The notes under the pieces were generated by a model. It had not been told where the DNA came from. It did no database searches and was given only the letters and a program-made list of their open reading frames with translations. From an uncultured Collinsella sp. (GTDB lineage Bacteria > Actinomycetota > Coriobacteriia > Coriobacteriales > Coriobacteriaceae): DNA of 42,573 nt. Position 1 is the first letter of the stretch. Each line of letters opens with the position of its first letter. Below are positions 7,846-15,652 of this stretch, piece after piece. The stretch spans positions 1 through 42,573 of the forward strand of contig UQWQ01000008.1 in the NCBI GenBank assembly GCA_900544755.1, written 5' to 3'. Made by a program: the position numbers and the translations under genes.

Positions 7846-8472
7846 ATGAACCTCGTATTGCTCGGAGCTCCGGGTGCCGGTAAGGGTACCGTCGCACAGG
7901 AGCTCGTCGCCGAGTTTGGCATCGCTCACATTTCCACGGGTGACCTGCTGCGTGCTGCCGTCAAGGGTGGCACCGAGCTTGGTATTCAGGCTAAGAAGTA
8001 CATGGACGCTGGCGAGCTCGTTCCCGACCAGCTCGTGATCGACCTTGTCAAGGAGCGCCTTGCCGCCGACGATGCCCAGCAGGGCTTTATTCTCGACGGC
8101 TTCCCGCGCAACACCGCCCAGGCTGTGACGCTCGATTCCGAGCTCTCCGCCATGGGTCGTGAGATCGACTGCGCCCTTCTGGTCGACGTGGCCCCCGAGG
8201 TCATCATCGATCGTCTGTCTTCGCGTCGAACTTGCCGCGCCTGCGGTTACACCGGCACCGCTGCCGATGCTACCTGCCCCAAGTGCGCCGGCGAGATGTA
8301 TCAGCGCGACGACGACAAGCCCGAGACCATCAAGAACCGTCTCGACGTCTACGAGAAGTCCACGAGCCCGCTCGTCGACTACTATCGTGGCCAGGGTCTG
8401 CTCAAGTCGGTCAACGGTGACCAGGCTCGCGAGACCGTGTACGGGGATGTCAAAGAGGCTCTCGATCTATGA
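7846..8472 (+). CDS. adk: Adenylate kinase with zinc-binding lid
   Basis: A 208-residue enzyme that interconverts ATP plus AMP with two ADP. The P-loop GAPGAGKGT is at residues 7-15. The long lid carries four zinc cysteines in two pairs (CRACGYTG and CPKCAGEMY), followed by RDDDKPETIKNRL. ATG 7846 is placed six bases after AGAGGAGGA; a TTG at 7840 lies too close to that site. The stop overlaps the map start by four bases (ATGA). Confidence 0.96.
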   Translation: MNLVLLGAPGAGKGTVAQELVAEFGIAHISTGDLLRAAVKGGTELGIQAKKYMDAGELVPDQLVIDLVKERLAADDAQQGFILDGFPRNTAQAVTLDSELSAMGREIDCALLVDVAPEVIIDRLSSRRTCRACGYTGTAADATCPKCAGEMYQRDDDKPETIKNRLDVYEKSTSPLVDYYRGQGLLKSVNGDQARETVYGDVKEALDL

Positions 8473-9257
8473 TCAAGATTAAGTCTGCAACGCAAATCGA
8501 GCAGATGAAGAAGGCAGGAGCGCTATCTAAGATGGCGCTCCGCCACGTTGGGGCCATGGTCCGCCCTGGTGTTTCGACCTTTGAGCTCGATCAGCTAGCG
8601 GAGCAGATTATCCGCATGCATGGCGGCACCCCGGCCTTTAAGGGTTACGGCGGGTTCCCCGGAACCATTTGCGCATCGATCAACGATGCCGTGGTCCACG
8701 GTATTCCCAACCCCGATATGATCCTGCGCGATGGCGATATCATCTCCATCGATACGGGAGCCGTTGTCGACGGTTGGGTCGGCGATAACGCATGGACGTT
8801 TTTCGTCGGCACCCCCACGCCCGAAGCCAAGGCTTTGTGCGAGGTCACGCTCGATTGCCTTAAGGCTGCCATCGAGCAGGCTGTTCCTGGTAACCATATC
8901 GGGGACGTCGGTTATGCCGTTCAGTCCCTCGCCGAGTCTCACGGTTACGGCGTGCTTCGCGACTATGTGGGTCATGGCATTGGCCGCGTGATGCACGAGG
9001 ACCCCAACGTTCCTAACTATGGAAAGAAGGGGAGGGGCGTTCGCCTCCAGGCCGGCATGGTCATTGCCATCGAGCCGATGGTTACGATGGGTTCCAACCA
9101 TGTGAGCACGGGCTCCGACGGTTGGATTGTTACGACCAACGACCACCTGCCCGCCGCGCACTACGAGAACACCGTCGCCATTACCAATGACGGTCCGGTG
9201 ATTCTCACCACGGATGCCCAAGGTGCTTGGTGTTCCTTGCAGGGCGGTGAAATGTAG
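8469..9257 (+). CDS. map: Methionine aminopeptidase, type I
   Basis: A 262-residue metalloprotease that removes the initiator methionine from new proteins. The metal and substrate residues of type I enzymes are visible: VVHGIPN, SIDTGAVVDGWVGDNAWT, GHGIGRVMHEDPNVPNYG, IAIEPMV and the late ENTVAIT. The start overlaps the adk stop, so the two are translationally coupled, as in many actinobacteria and firmicutes. Confidence 0.96.
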   Translation: MIKIKSATQIEQMKKAGALSKMALRHVGAMVRPGVSTFELDQLAEQIIRMHGGTPAFKGYGGFPGTICASINDAVVHGIPNPDMILRDGDIISIDTGAVVDGWVGDNAWTFFVGTPTPEAKALCEVTLDCLKAAIEQAVPGNHIGDVGYAVQSLAESHGYGVLRDYVGHGIGRVMHEDPNVPNYGKKGRGVRLQAGMVIAIEPMVTMGSNHVSTGSDGWIVTTNDHLPAAHYENTVAITNDGPVILTTDAQGAWCSLQGGEM

Positions 9258-9332
9258 GGCTTGCGTCAAATGCACGCCTTAACATTTCAAATGTAACAAG
9301 TTCCGCTTAGTTGTGGAGCCATTACGAAGATA

Positions 9333-9358
9333 CTACGATACGTGCATGCGTATTGTAG
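9333..9358 (+). other. Hairpin in the map-infA gap
   Basis: CTACGATACG (9333-9342) pairs over ten positions with CGTATTGTAG (9349-9358), one pair being G-T, around the loop TGCATG. It lies 43 bases before infA and could be a leader element or a regulator site. No promoter is clear beside it. Confidence 0.5.
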
Positions 9359-9400
9359 AATACTCAATCGCTGTCGTTTTCTAGAGAAAGATGATTGCTT

Positions 9401-9619
9401 GTGAAGAAGGAAGACGCAATTGAGCTCGAGGGTACGGTAAAGGAACCGTTGCCCAATGCCATGTTTAAGGTTGAGCTCGAGAACGGTCATTCGGTTCTGT
9501 GCAACATTTCTGGCAAGATCCGAATGAATTACATCCGTATTCTCCCCGGTGACAGGGTTGTCGTGGAGCTTTCCCCGTACGACCTGACCCGCGGTCGCAT
9601 CACCTATCGCTACAAATAG
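9401..9619 (+). CDS. infA: Translation initiation factor IF-1
   Basis: A 72-residue OB-fold protein that binds the 30S A site during initiation. It shows KKEDAIELEGTV, LPNAMFKVELENGH and ISGKIRMNYIRILPGD, all typical. GTG 9401 gives the standard 72 residues; TTG 9395 would add two residues and sits nearer the weak GAGAAAG site, so the exact start is uncertain. Confidence 0.95.
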   Translation: MKKEDAIELEGTVKEPLPNAMFKVELENGHSVLCNISGKIRMNYIRILPGDRVVVELSPYDLTRGRITYRYK

Positions 9620-9644
9620 CGGCACGCATACACGCACTCCATTT

Positions 9645-9720
9645 CCGGCTGCAGGCTTAGCTCAACCTACGGTCGGATTGTGTGTGAAGACCAGCCATAG
9701 TTTTAAACGCCTGCGGCTGG
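9645..9720 (+). ncRNA. Candidate structured leader upstream of rpmJ-rpsM-rpsK-rpsD-rpoA
   Basis: CCGGCTGCAGGC (9645-9656) pairs with GCCTGCGGCTGG (9709-9720) over twelve positions, two of them G-T. Inside, GGTC 9671-9674 can pair with GACC 9689-9692. It lies in the 150-base gap after infA, before the alpha-operon genes, where ribosomal proteins often control their own synthesis. I do not recognise a named RNA family. Confidence 0.45.
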
Positions 9721-9769
9721 GCGAGTAGATAGTAGGGAAGTAGTTTGAGCGCTACCGAAAGGAAGAACG

Positions 9770-9883
9770 ATGAAGGTACGTCCTTCGGTCAAGAAGATGT
9801 GCGATAAGTGCAAAATCATTAGGCGCCATGGCAAGGTCCTCGTCATTTGCGAGAACCCCCGTCATAAGCAGCGTCAGGGTTAA
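9770..9883 (+). CDS. rpmJ: 50S ribosomal protein L36
   Basis: A 37-residue protein beginning MKVRPSVKKMCDKCK and ending NPRHKQRQG. It carries the zinc-type L36 residues CDKC, a later Cys (VICENP) and the following His (PRH). The ATG follows GAAAGGAAG. It lies between infA and rpsM, its normal place. This gene is easily missed because it is so short. Confidence 0.96.
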   Translation: MKVRPSVKKMCDKCKIIRRHGKVLVICENPRHKQRQG

Positions 9884-9897
9884 GAGAGGAGACTACG

Positions 9898-10272
9898 TTG
9901 GCCCGTATTAATGGTGTCGACCTCCCGCGTGAGAAGCGCGTTGAGATCGGTCTGACCTACATTTACGGCATCGGCCGCACCACTGCGACGAAGATCTGCG
10001 TCGAGTGCAACGTTAACGTGGATACGCGCGTTAAGGACCTCACCGAGGATGAGGTTAACGCCATCCGTGATTATATCGATAAGAACCAGATCATGGTTGA
10101 GGGCGACCTCCGCCGTGAGCGCAACCAGAACGTCAAGCGCCTTATGGACATCGGCTGCAACCGCGGCCTTCGTCACCGCAAGGGCCTCCCGGTCCGCGGC
10201 CAGCGCACCCACACTAACGCTCGTACCCGCAAGGGCCCGAAGCGTCAGATCGGTGCTAAGAAGAAGAAATAA
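9898..10272 (+). CDS. rpsM: 30S ribosomal protein S13
   Basis: A 124-residue S13 of the 30S head, which contacts the P-site tRNA and the large subunit. It shows ARINGVDLPREKRVEIGLTYI, the helix-two-turn-helix region and the basic tail GQRTHTNARTRKGPKR. The start is TTG 9898 after GAGAGGAG; the protein then begins at the conserved position. Confidence 0.96.
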   Translation: MARINGVDLPREKRVEIGLTYIYGIGRTTATKICVECNVNVDTRVKDLTEDEVNAIRDYIDKNQIMVEGDLRRERNQNVKRLMDIGCNRGLRHRKGLPVRGQRTHTNARTRKGPKRQIGAKKKK

Positions 10273-10286
10273 GGAGCGCTAGATAG

Positions 10287-10691
10287 ATGGCTACTGCTAA
10301 GAAGAACGTTCGCGCTGCCCGTCTGAAGCGCGCGGACCGTAAGAACATTTCCGTGGGCCAGGCTCACATTCGTTCTACGTTCAACAACACGATCGTTTCG
10401 ATCACCGATCCCCAGGGCAACGTCATTTCCTGGAAGTCGGCTGGCCAGGTGGGCTTCAAGGGCTCCCGTAAGTCCACGCCGTTCGCTGCCCAGATGGCTG
10501 CCGAGGCTGCTGCCAAGCAGGCCATGGAGCACGGTATGAAGAAGGTTTCCGTCTTCGTCAAGGGCCCCGGCTCCGGTCGTGAGACCGCCATCCGCTCCCT
10601 CCAGGCTGCTGGCCTCGAGGTCTCGAGCATCCAGGACAAGACCCCCATTCCGCACAACGGCTGCCGCCCCAAGAAGCGTCGCCGCGTGTAA
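10287..10691 (+). CDS. rpsK: 30S ribosomal protein S11
   Basis: A 134-residue S11 of the 30S platform. It has GQAHIRSTFNNTIVSITD, FVKGPGSGRETAIRSLQ and the C-terminal signature DKTPIPHNGCRPKKRRRV. It has ATG 10287 with AAGGAG upstream and lies in the canonical S13-S11-S4 order. Confidence 0.97.
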   Translation: MATAKKNVRAARLKRADRKNISVGQAHIRSTFNNTIVSITDPQGNVISWKSAGQVGFKGSRKSTPFAAQMAAEAAAKQAMEHGMKKVSVFVKGPGSGRETAIRSLQAAGLEVSSIQDKTPIPHNGCRPKKRRRV

Positions 10692-10710
10692 CTGAAAGGA
10701 TCGTATCAAT

Positions 10711-11307
10711 ATGGCAATCGACAGGACTCCTGTTCTTAAGCGCTGCCGTCAGCTCGGGATCGATCCCGCTGAGCTCGGTTACAGCAGCAAGAAGGAATCT
10801 ATCCGTCAGCCCAAGCGCCGTCGCAAGGAATCTGAGTACGGCATGCAGCTGCGCGAGAAGCAGAAGGTCAAGTTCATCTATGGCGTTCTGGAGAAGCAGT
10901 TCCACGGCTACTTCAACAAGGCCCGTAAGATGAACGGCGTTACCGGTGAGAACCTCATGATCATCCTTGAGTCTCGCCTCGACAACGTCGTCTTCCGTCT
11001 TGGCTTCGCCCGCACCCGCAAAGAGGCTCGTCAGTCCGTCCGTCACGGTCACTTCACCGTGAACGGCAAGCGCGTGGACATCCCGTCCTACCGCGTCAAG
11101 GCCGGCGACGTCGTCGCTGTCGGCGAGAAGTTCCGTGACCTCCTCCCCATCAAGGAGGCCCTGATTTCCTCCGAGCGCTTTGAGGTCCCTGGCTGGCTCG
11201 AGGTCGATATCGAGAAGCTGTCTGGTAACGTGCTCGCTCTGCCGACGCGTGAGCAGATCAGCGGTGATATCAACGAGCAGCTCATCGTCGAGCTCTACTC
11301 TAAGTAG
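10711..11307 (+). CDS. rpsD: 30S ribosomal protein S4
   Basis: A 198-residue S4, primary binder of the 16S 5' domain. It carries an S4 RNA-binding domain (RLDNVVFRLGFARTRKEARQ, then GHFTVNGKRVDIPSY). The N-terminus resembles the zinc-free form: the usual CXXC pair is not complete, only C12 being present. ATG 10711 follows GAAAGGA. Confidence 0.96.
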   Translation: MAIDRTPVLKRCRQLGIDPAELGYSSKKESIRQPKRRRKESEYGMQLREKQKVKFIYGVLEKQFHGYFNKARKMNGVTGENLMIILESRLDNVVFRLGFARTRKEARQSVRHGHFTVNGKRVDIPSYRVKAGDVVAVGEKFRDLLPIKEALISSERFEVPGWLEVDIEKLSGNVLALPTREQISGDINEQLIVELYSK

Positions 11308-11339
11308 TCCATCCGGGCTGCTGAGGCTGGAGGTAATAC

Positions 11340-12281
11340 ATGTCAGAATTCATTAGGCCTCAGGTTCAGGTCGAAGAGATTAACGAGACGTCTGCTCGTG
11401 TCTCCGTTGAGCCGCTCGAGCGTGGCTACGGCGATACGCTGGGTAACTCCCTTCGTCGCGTTCTTCTGTCCTCGCTCGAGGGTGCCGCCGTCGAGGCTAT
11501 TCAGATCGATGGCGCGCAGCACGAGTTCATGACCATCCCCAACATGGTCGAGGATGTCACCGACATCGTCCTGAATGTCAAGGGTCTTGTCTTCAGGGCT
11601 CTCGGCACGACCGACGAGGCGACCGCCACCATTTCGGTTGACGGCCCCTGCGAGGTCACCGGTGCGGACTTCTTTATTCCGTCCGAGTTTGAGCTGGTCA
11701 ACCCCGAGCAGCACATCGCTACGCTCACCGAGGGTGGCCATCTCACCATGAGCATGCGCATCGGCTATGGCCGCGGCTATGTCTCTGGCGAGGCTAACAA
11801 GCGCGACAACGATCCCATCGGTGTGATCCACGTCGACTCGCTGTACTCGCCGGTGTCCCGTTGCGCCAAGCTCGTTGAGGCTTGCCGTGTCGGTCAGCAC
11901 ACCGACTACGACCGCCTTGTCCTCGAGATCGAGACCAACGGCTCCATCGCTCCGCGCGACGCCGTGGTCCAGGCTGCCAATATCATCAACCAGCATATGG
12001 CTGCCTTTATGAACCTTGCCGAGACCCCCGAGGTCGAGGAGGAGGCTTCGATCTTCGCTCCCGAGGTCACCAACGACAACGCCGAGCTGGACAAGCAGAT
12101 CGAGGATCTGGACCTTTCCGTCCGTTCCTACAACTGCCTTAAGCGCGCCAGCATTCACTCGGTCCGTCAGCTCGTTGAGTTCTCGGAGAACGATCTGCTC
12201 AACATCCGTAACTTCGGTGTTAAGTCGATCGAGGAAGTGAAGGACAAGCTAGAGTCCATGGGCCTGAGCCTGAAGGCTTAA
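11340..12281 (+). CDS. rpoA: RNA polymerase alpha subunit
   Basis: A 313-residue alpha subunit. The N-terminal dimer domain shows the family signature RGYGDTLGNSLRRVLLSSLEG (shortened here), and the C-terminal domain for UP elements and activators has RSYNCLKRASIHSV and NIRNFGVKSIEEVKDKL. The domains are joined by an acidic linker. ATG 11340 follows GGAGG. It ends the alpha operon with rplQ. Confidence 0.97.
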   Translation: MSEFIRPQVQVEEINETSARVSVEPLERGYGDTLGNSLRRVLLSSLEGAAVEAIQIDGAQHEFMTIPNMVEDVTDIVLNVKGLVFRALGTTDEATATISVDGPCEVTGADFFIPSEFELVNPEQHIATLTEGGHLTMSMRIGYGRGYVSGEANKRDNDPIGVIHVDSLYSPVSRCAKLVEACRVGQHTDYDRLVLEIETNGSIAPRDAVVQAANIINQHMAAFMNLAETPEVEEEASIFAPEVTNDNAELDKQIEDLDLSVRSYNCLKRASIHSVRQLVEFSENDLLNIRNFGVKSIEEVKDKLESMGLSLKA

Positions 12282-12311
12282 TGCTTCGCATATTTGAGGA
12301 GAAACTAGACC

Positions 12312-12779
12312 ATGCGTCACAACGTTAAGAAGGGCCTGAAGCTCGGCACCGATGCGAGCCACACCAAGGCCATGAAGAAGAGCCTTGCTAAGGCCCTCTT
12401 CGAGAACGACCGCATCAAGACCACCGAGACCCGCGCTAAGGCGCTGCGTTCGGTCGTCGATCCGATCATCACCTGGGCCAAGAAGGGCGACCTGCACTCT
12501 CGTCGTCTGGCCATCGCCAAGCTCGGCGATAAGCAGCTCGTTGCCGAGATCTTCGACAAGGCTGCTCAGGGCATGTGGCAGGACCGCAACGGCGGTTACA
12601 CCCGCATCATGAAGCTCGGTAACCGCAAGGGCGACAACGCTCCCATCGTTATCATGGAGCTCGTCACCGAGCCTTGCACGCCTAAGGCCAAGAAGGCTGC
12701 TCCGGCCCCCAAGAAGGCCGCTGCTCCCAAGAAGGTCGAGGCCGTCGAGGAGGCTCCTGCTGAGGAGACCGCTGAGTAG
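12312..12779 (+). CDS. rplQ: 50S ribosomal protein L17 with Ala/Lys/Glu tail
   Basis: A 155-residue L17 lining the exit-tunnel region. The first ~118 residues are the ordinary protein (NVKKGLKLGTDASHTKAM, TETRAKALRSVVDPI, GGYTRIMKLGNRKGDNAP). A tail of about 37 residues rich in Ala, Lys, Pro and Glu follows, ending EAPAEETAE. Such tails are seen in some actinobacterial L17 proteins and are probably disordered. L31 in this window has a similar tail. A strong terminator follows. Confidence 0.96.
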   Translation: MRHNVKKGLKLGTDASHTKAMKKSLAKALFENDRIKTTETRAKALRSVVDPIITWAKKGDLHSRRLAIAKLGDKQLVAEIFDKAAQGMWQDRNGGYTRIMKLGNRKGDNAPIVIMELVTEPCTPKAKKAAPAPKKAAAPKKVEAVEEAPAEETAE

Positions 12780-12805
12780 ACAATCCGTCTGCATAGGCTA
12801 TATTC

Positions 12806-12836
12806 GAGGGGTACGTTCGCGTACCCCTCTTTTTTT
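12806..12836 (+). terminator. Intrinsic terminator of the ribosomal operon
   Basis: GAGGGGTACG (12806-12815) and CGTACCCCTC (12820-12829) pair perfectly around a TTCG loop, and seven T's follow. It ends the rplE-rplQ transcription unit. Confidence 0.93.
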
Positions 12837-12871
12837 GTCGCAATACCGTTGATTGTTTGTTGGGAGCGTCC

Positions 12872-13696
12872 ATGACCGCGCCGTCTGATTTCAATTTGAA
12901 CCCAGAGCTCGATGCTACGCTCGTATTCCGTGTTGCCTATGACGGCTCATCGTATAGCGGATTTGCCGAGCAACCGGGCCAGACGACCGTTGCGGGCGAG
13001 TTGCGCCGCGCTATCGAGACGCTGCTGCGCCGCCCGATCGATCTGACGTGTGCGGGGCGTACCGATGCCGGCGTGCATGCGGTGGCTCAGTACATTAGCG
13101 TGCCCGTAACGGACGCTGAGCTTGCTTGTACGCGCCGTAGGTGGCTGAGGGCTATGGATGCCCTGTTGTCCAAAGATATCGCCATAAACGAGGTCTACAG
13201 GGCCCGTAAAGGCTTTTCTGCTCGCTTTGACGCGCGGTCCCGTACGTATACGTACCGTATTGCCGATCGCGATGCGCGCCCCGTGCTCTCGCGCGGCGCT
13301 GTGTGGTGGCATCGCTATCCCCTCGACGTCGATGCGATGGCGGCCGCCTGCCCTGCGCTTTTGGGCGAGCAGGACTTTAAGAGCTTTTGCAAGGTGGCAT
13401 CTGCCGTGGGCAAGCCCACGCATCGCTGCGTGATGCGTGCCGAGTTTGGCCACGAGGTCGCTTTTGGCGAGGATATCCTGACCTTCACCATCGAGGGCAA
13501 TGCGTTTTTGCACTCGATGGTGCGTACCATTGTAGGAACGCTCGTGGAGATTGGCATGCATCGTCGCGATCCCGAGTGGATGCGCGAGGTCATTGATGCC
13601 TGCGACCGTACCGCCGCGGGTCCCACGGCGCCTGCCTGCGGCCTTACGTTTATGGGTGTGGATTACGGCCCCGACGAGCTTGTCGTACTCGACTAG
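12872..13696 (+). CDS. truA: tRNA pseudouridine(38-40) synthase TruA
   Basis: A 274-residue enzyme that makes pseudouridine at positions 38-40 of the tRNA anticodon arm. The catalytic Asp lies in CAGRTDAGVHA near residue 60. FRVAYDGSSYSGFAEQP and the C-terminal GNAFLHSMVRTIVGTLVEIG are family hallmarks. ATG 12872 follows GGGAG at seven bases; an upstream TTG at 12857 lacks such a site. The gene often follows rplQ, but here a terminator separates them. Confidence 0.94.
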   Translation: MTAPSDFNLNPELDATLVFRVAYDGSSYSGFAEQPGQTTVAGELRRAIETLLRRPIDLTCAGRTDAGVHAVAQYISVPVTDAELACTRRRWLRAMDALLSKDIAINEVYRARKGFSARFDARSRTYTYRIADRDARPVLSRGAVWWHRYPLDVDAMAAACPALLGEQDFKSFCKVASAVGKPTHRCVMRAEFGHEVAFGEDILTFTIEGNAFLHSMVRTIVGTLVEIGMHRRDPEWMREVIDACDRTAAGPTAPACGLTFMGVDYGPDELVVLD

Positions 13697-13722
13697 GGGA
13701 GTGCTCGGCGCGTCCGTACCTG

Positions 13723-13737
13723 ACACATACTATGTGT
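13723..13737. promoter_or_regulatory. Palindrome and direct repeats upstream of the GT2-like gene
   Basis: ACACATA and TATGTGT form a perfect 7-base palindrome with a one-base centre. Just downstream, GTGCAACAT occurs at 13749-13757 and 13769-13777, a 20-base period. Both could be protein binding sites in the 152-base gap between truA and the GT2-like gene. No clear promoter boxes accompany them. Confidence 0.35.
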
Positions 13738-13848
13738 GAGCTGCGCGTGTGCAACATCTGTTCTTGGCGTGCAACATGTTAGGCGGCTCGTTGCTTTTAT
13801 AGCTCGGGTGTACCATGAACGACAGTTTGATTTGGCGCTATCGAGAGG

Positions 13849-14898
13849 ATGGAAAACTTGGTTCGACGTGGTTCGCATCCGCGACTTTCGGTGATCCTTA
13901 TTGTTGAGGGTTCGCCCAGCTATGCGATGCGTGCGCTCGAGAGCGTCCAGAACCAAGACCTCTATGATTTGCAGATTGTCATCGTATGCCGCGATGTTGC
14001 ACCAGGTGTGCGCCATTCGCTCGAGGTTGCCGCCGGCAGAGATATTCACATCGATTTGATTGACGTCGAGGATTCGGCGCGCGGAGCATGTCTCAAGGCC
14101 GGTTTTGCTGCCTCGCGCGGCTCTCAAATCATCGCCATGAACGCCGATGAGTGGTTTGCTCCGCAATCCCTTTCCAAGATGGTCGATATCGCGTGCGATA
14201 CTGCGGCAGACATAGTGTTCCCCACGGTGTCGCTCGACCGCTATGATGCACATCGAGAGCGCCATTCGCGCGTCTTGGATGCTGCTTCTATTGCTATTGA
14301 AGACAAGTCTTCGATGGTGGCCGGGCTGCCCCAGTTGATTTTAGGCGGCCTAGTCGTTCAGACCTCTGGCGTGATGTATAGCCGTCCGCTGTTTGAGGCA
14401 TGCCTGTCGCACGGCAAGGCGTACCGTACGGTTGAGTTTATGGCATATGCGCTCTCGCAGGCACAGCGCGTCTCCGGATGCGGCGACGCTTGTTTCCACG
14501 CGGCGGCGTCTAAGCTTACAGATGCCTTTGATCCCACCATGTATGCCAAGGTATCCGATGACACCCGGGCGCTCGACGAGCTTGCGGACTCACTCTCGGA
14601 AGCAGATAGCGGTGGTCGGCTCAAGCTGGCAAGCCAAAAGTTCTACTTTGCCGGACTGGTCGCCTGCATCGAGAATTTGTGTCTGAGCCCGCATGGGGTG
14701 TCGTCAATCGAGCGTTCCGCCCGCATGCGTGATATGCTCGAGGCGCCTCGAACCCGTCAGATGGTCGCCGCGCTCAAGGATAACCATCGAGGGCTCGGTC
14801 TGTTGTTTGGGCCGATCGCTAGCGCCAAGCCCGCGCGCTGCGTGATGTGTACGCATCTGGCAGCTTTTCTTAACCGGACGGGCGCAAAAACCGCCTAA
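13849..14898 (+). CDS. GT2-like glycosyltransferase-fold protein
   Basis: A 349-residue protein. The first ~120 residues resemble the GT-A core of family 2 glycosyltransferases: HPRLSVILIVEGSPSYAMRA, SVQNQDLYDLQIVIV, and an acidic NADEW motif near residue 101 where the DXD metal site would lie. The rest matches no domain I know; it has no membrane segment. It stands alone between truA and argR, so no polysaccharide pathway is indicated. ATG 13849 lies too near GAGAGG for an ideal ribosome site; TTG 13858 would be better spaced. The donor and acceptor are unknown, and it may not be an active enzyme. Confidence 0.6.
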   Translation: MENLVRRGSHPRLSVILIVEGSPSYAMRALESVQNQDLYDLQIVIVCRDVAPGVRHSLEVAAGRDIHIDLIDVEDSARGACLKAGFAASRGSQIIAMNADEWFAPQSLSKMVDIACDTAADIVFPTVSLDRYDAHRERHSRVLDAASIAIEDKSSMVAGLPQLILGGLVVQTSGVMYSRPLFEACLSHGKAYRTVEFMAYALSQAQRVSGCGDACFHAAASKLTDAFDPTMYAKVSDDTRALDELADSLSEADSGGRLKLASQKFYFAGLVACIENLCLSPHGVSSIERSARMRDMLEAPRTRQMVAALKDNHRGLGLLFGPIASAKPARCVMCTHLAAFLNRTGAKTA

Positions 14899-14909
14899 AC
14901 GGCTCATTA

Positions 14910-14937
14910 CGAAACAAACTTGCATAGAATTGTTTCG
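14910..14937. other. Hairpin upstream of argR
   Basis: CGAAACAA (14910-14917) and TTGTTTCG (14930-14937) pair perfectly around a 12-base loop. It follows the GT2-like stop by a few bases without a T-run, so it may be a weak terminator or part of the argR control region. Confidence 0.45.
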
Positions 14938-14949
14938 AAATGCGTTCTT

Positions 14950-14985
14950 ATTCACAAAAGCCTTCAAATAGCGCTAAACTATTCA
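14950..14985 (+). promoter_or_regulatory. Possible ARG-box half sites before argR
   Basis: ATTCA occurs at 14950-14954 and 14981-14985, exactly 31 bases apart (about three helical turns). ARG boxes in other bacteria are built around TGAAT and ATTCA halves. Only one half of each box is recognisable, so autoregulation by ArgR is a weak inference. Confidence 0.3.
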
Positions 14986-15030
14986 AACACTGGTTGATTG
15001 TCTCCGCCATCTTTTGGAGTGAGGGTTTGT

Positions 15031-15468
15031 ATGGCTAAAAAACGCAATGGGCGCCAGGATGCCATTAGAGATATTGTGCGCAATAAGGACGTCCGCACGC
15101 AGCGCGTGCTGGTCGATGAGCTCCGTGCTATGGGCTTTGATTGCACGCAGGCGACTGTCTCTCGCGATATTGCCGATATGGGGCTGCGTAAGCTCCCTGA
15201 GGGCATCTATGTTCTGGCAGAGGACCTACACCTGCAGCGCATGGTTTCCGAGCTCGTAACGGGCGTTCTGCGTACCGATAATCTGGTTATGATCAAGGCT
15301 CAGCCTGGCACGGCTTCCGGCATCGCCGCCGCCGTTGATGCGGCAGAGTTGCCCGATGTGCTTGGCTCGCTTGCCGGCAACGATACGATTTTGGTTATTG
15401 CCCAGACGGCCGAGGACGGCGAGCGTCTCGAGGCGCTGATCAATAAGTTGAGCAATTCTCGCAAGTAG
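15031..15468 (+). CDS. argR: Arginine repressor ArgR
   Basis: A 145-residue repressor. The N-terminal winged helix (RQDAIRDIVRNKDVRTQRVL, then CTQATVSRDIADMGLRK) binds ARG boxes. The C-terminal domain forms the hexamer and binds arginine; GTASGIAAAVD and NDTILVIA are its motifs. ATG 15031 is supported by GGAGTGAGGG. The frame is open 33 bases further up, but no ribosome site is there. No arginine pathway genes lie nearby, so its regulon is elsewhere. Confidence 0.95.
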   Translation: MAKKRNGRQDAIRDIVRNKDVRTQRVLVDELRAMGFDCTQATVSRDIADMGLRKLPEGIYVLAEDLHLQRMVSELVTGVLRTDNLVMIKAQPGTASGIAAAVDAAELPDVLGSLAGNDTILVIAQTAEDGERLEALINKLSNSRK

Positions 15469-15518
15469 GTGTGCGGGTCGTGCGCTCGGCATTGTGTGCG
15501 CTGACATAGTGGCTTGTA

Positions 15519-15550
15519 AGGGGTATCGACGTTGGTCGGTACCTCTTTTT
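15519..15550 (+). terminator. argR: Intrinsic terminator of argR
   Basis: AGGGGTATCGAC (15519-15530) pairs with GTCGGTACCTCT (15535-15546) over twelve positions including two G-T pairs, with loop GTTG and five T's. Confidence 0.8.
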
Positions 15551-15591
15551 GTTTGCCGGTATAAAGACCGCCCACCAGGTCGCTTCAAACT

Positions 15592-15630
15592 AAAAGGCCC
15601 CGAGCAGTTCAATAAGCTGCTCGGGGCCTT
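15592..15630 (-). terminator. Intrinsic terminator of the penicillin-binding protein gene
   Basis: A 14-base perfect stem, 15594-15607 with 15617-15630, built on GGCCCCGAGCAG. Read on the minus strand it ends in a T-run and lies just past the stop codon of the minus-strand gene. Confidence 0.9.
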
Positions 15631-15652
15631 GTTGGCTTTAGTCGCGTACTTC

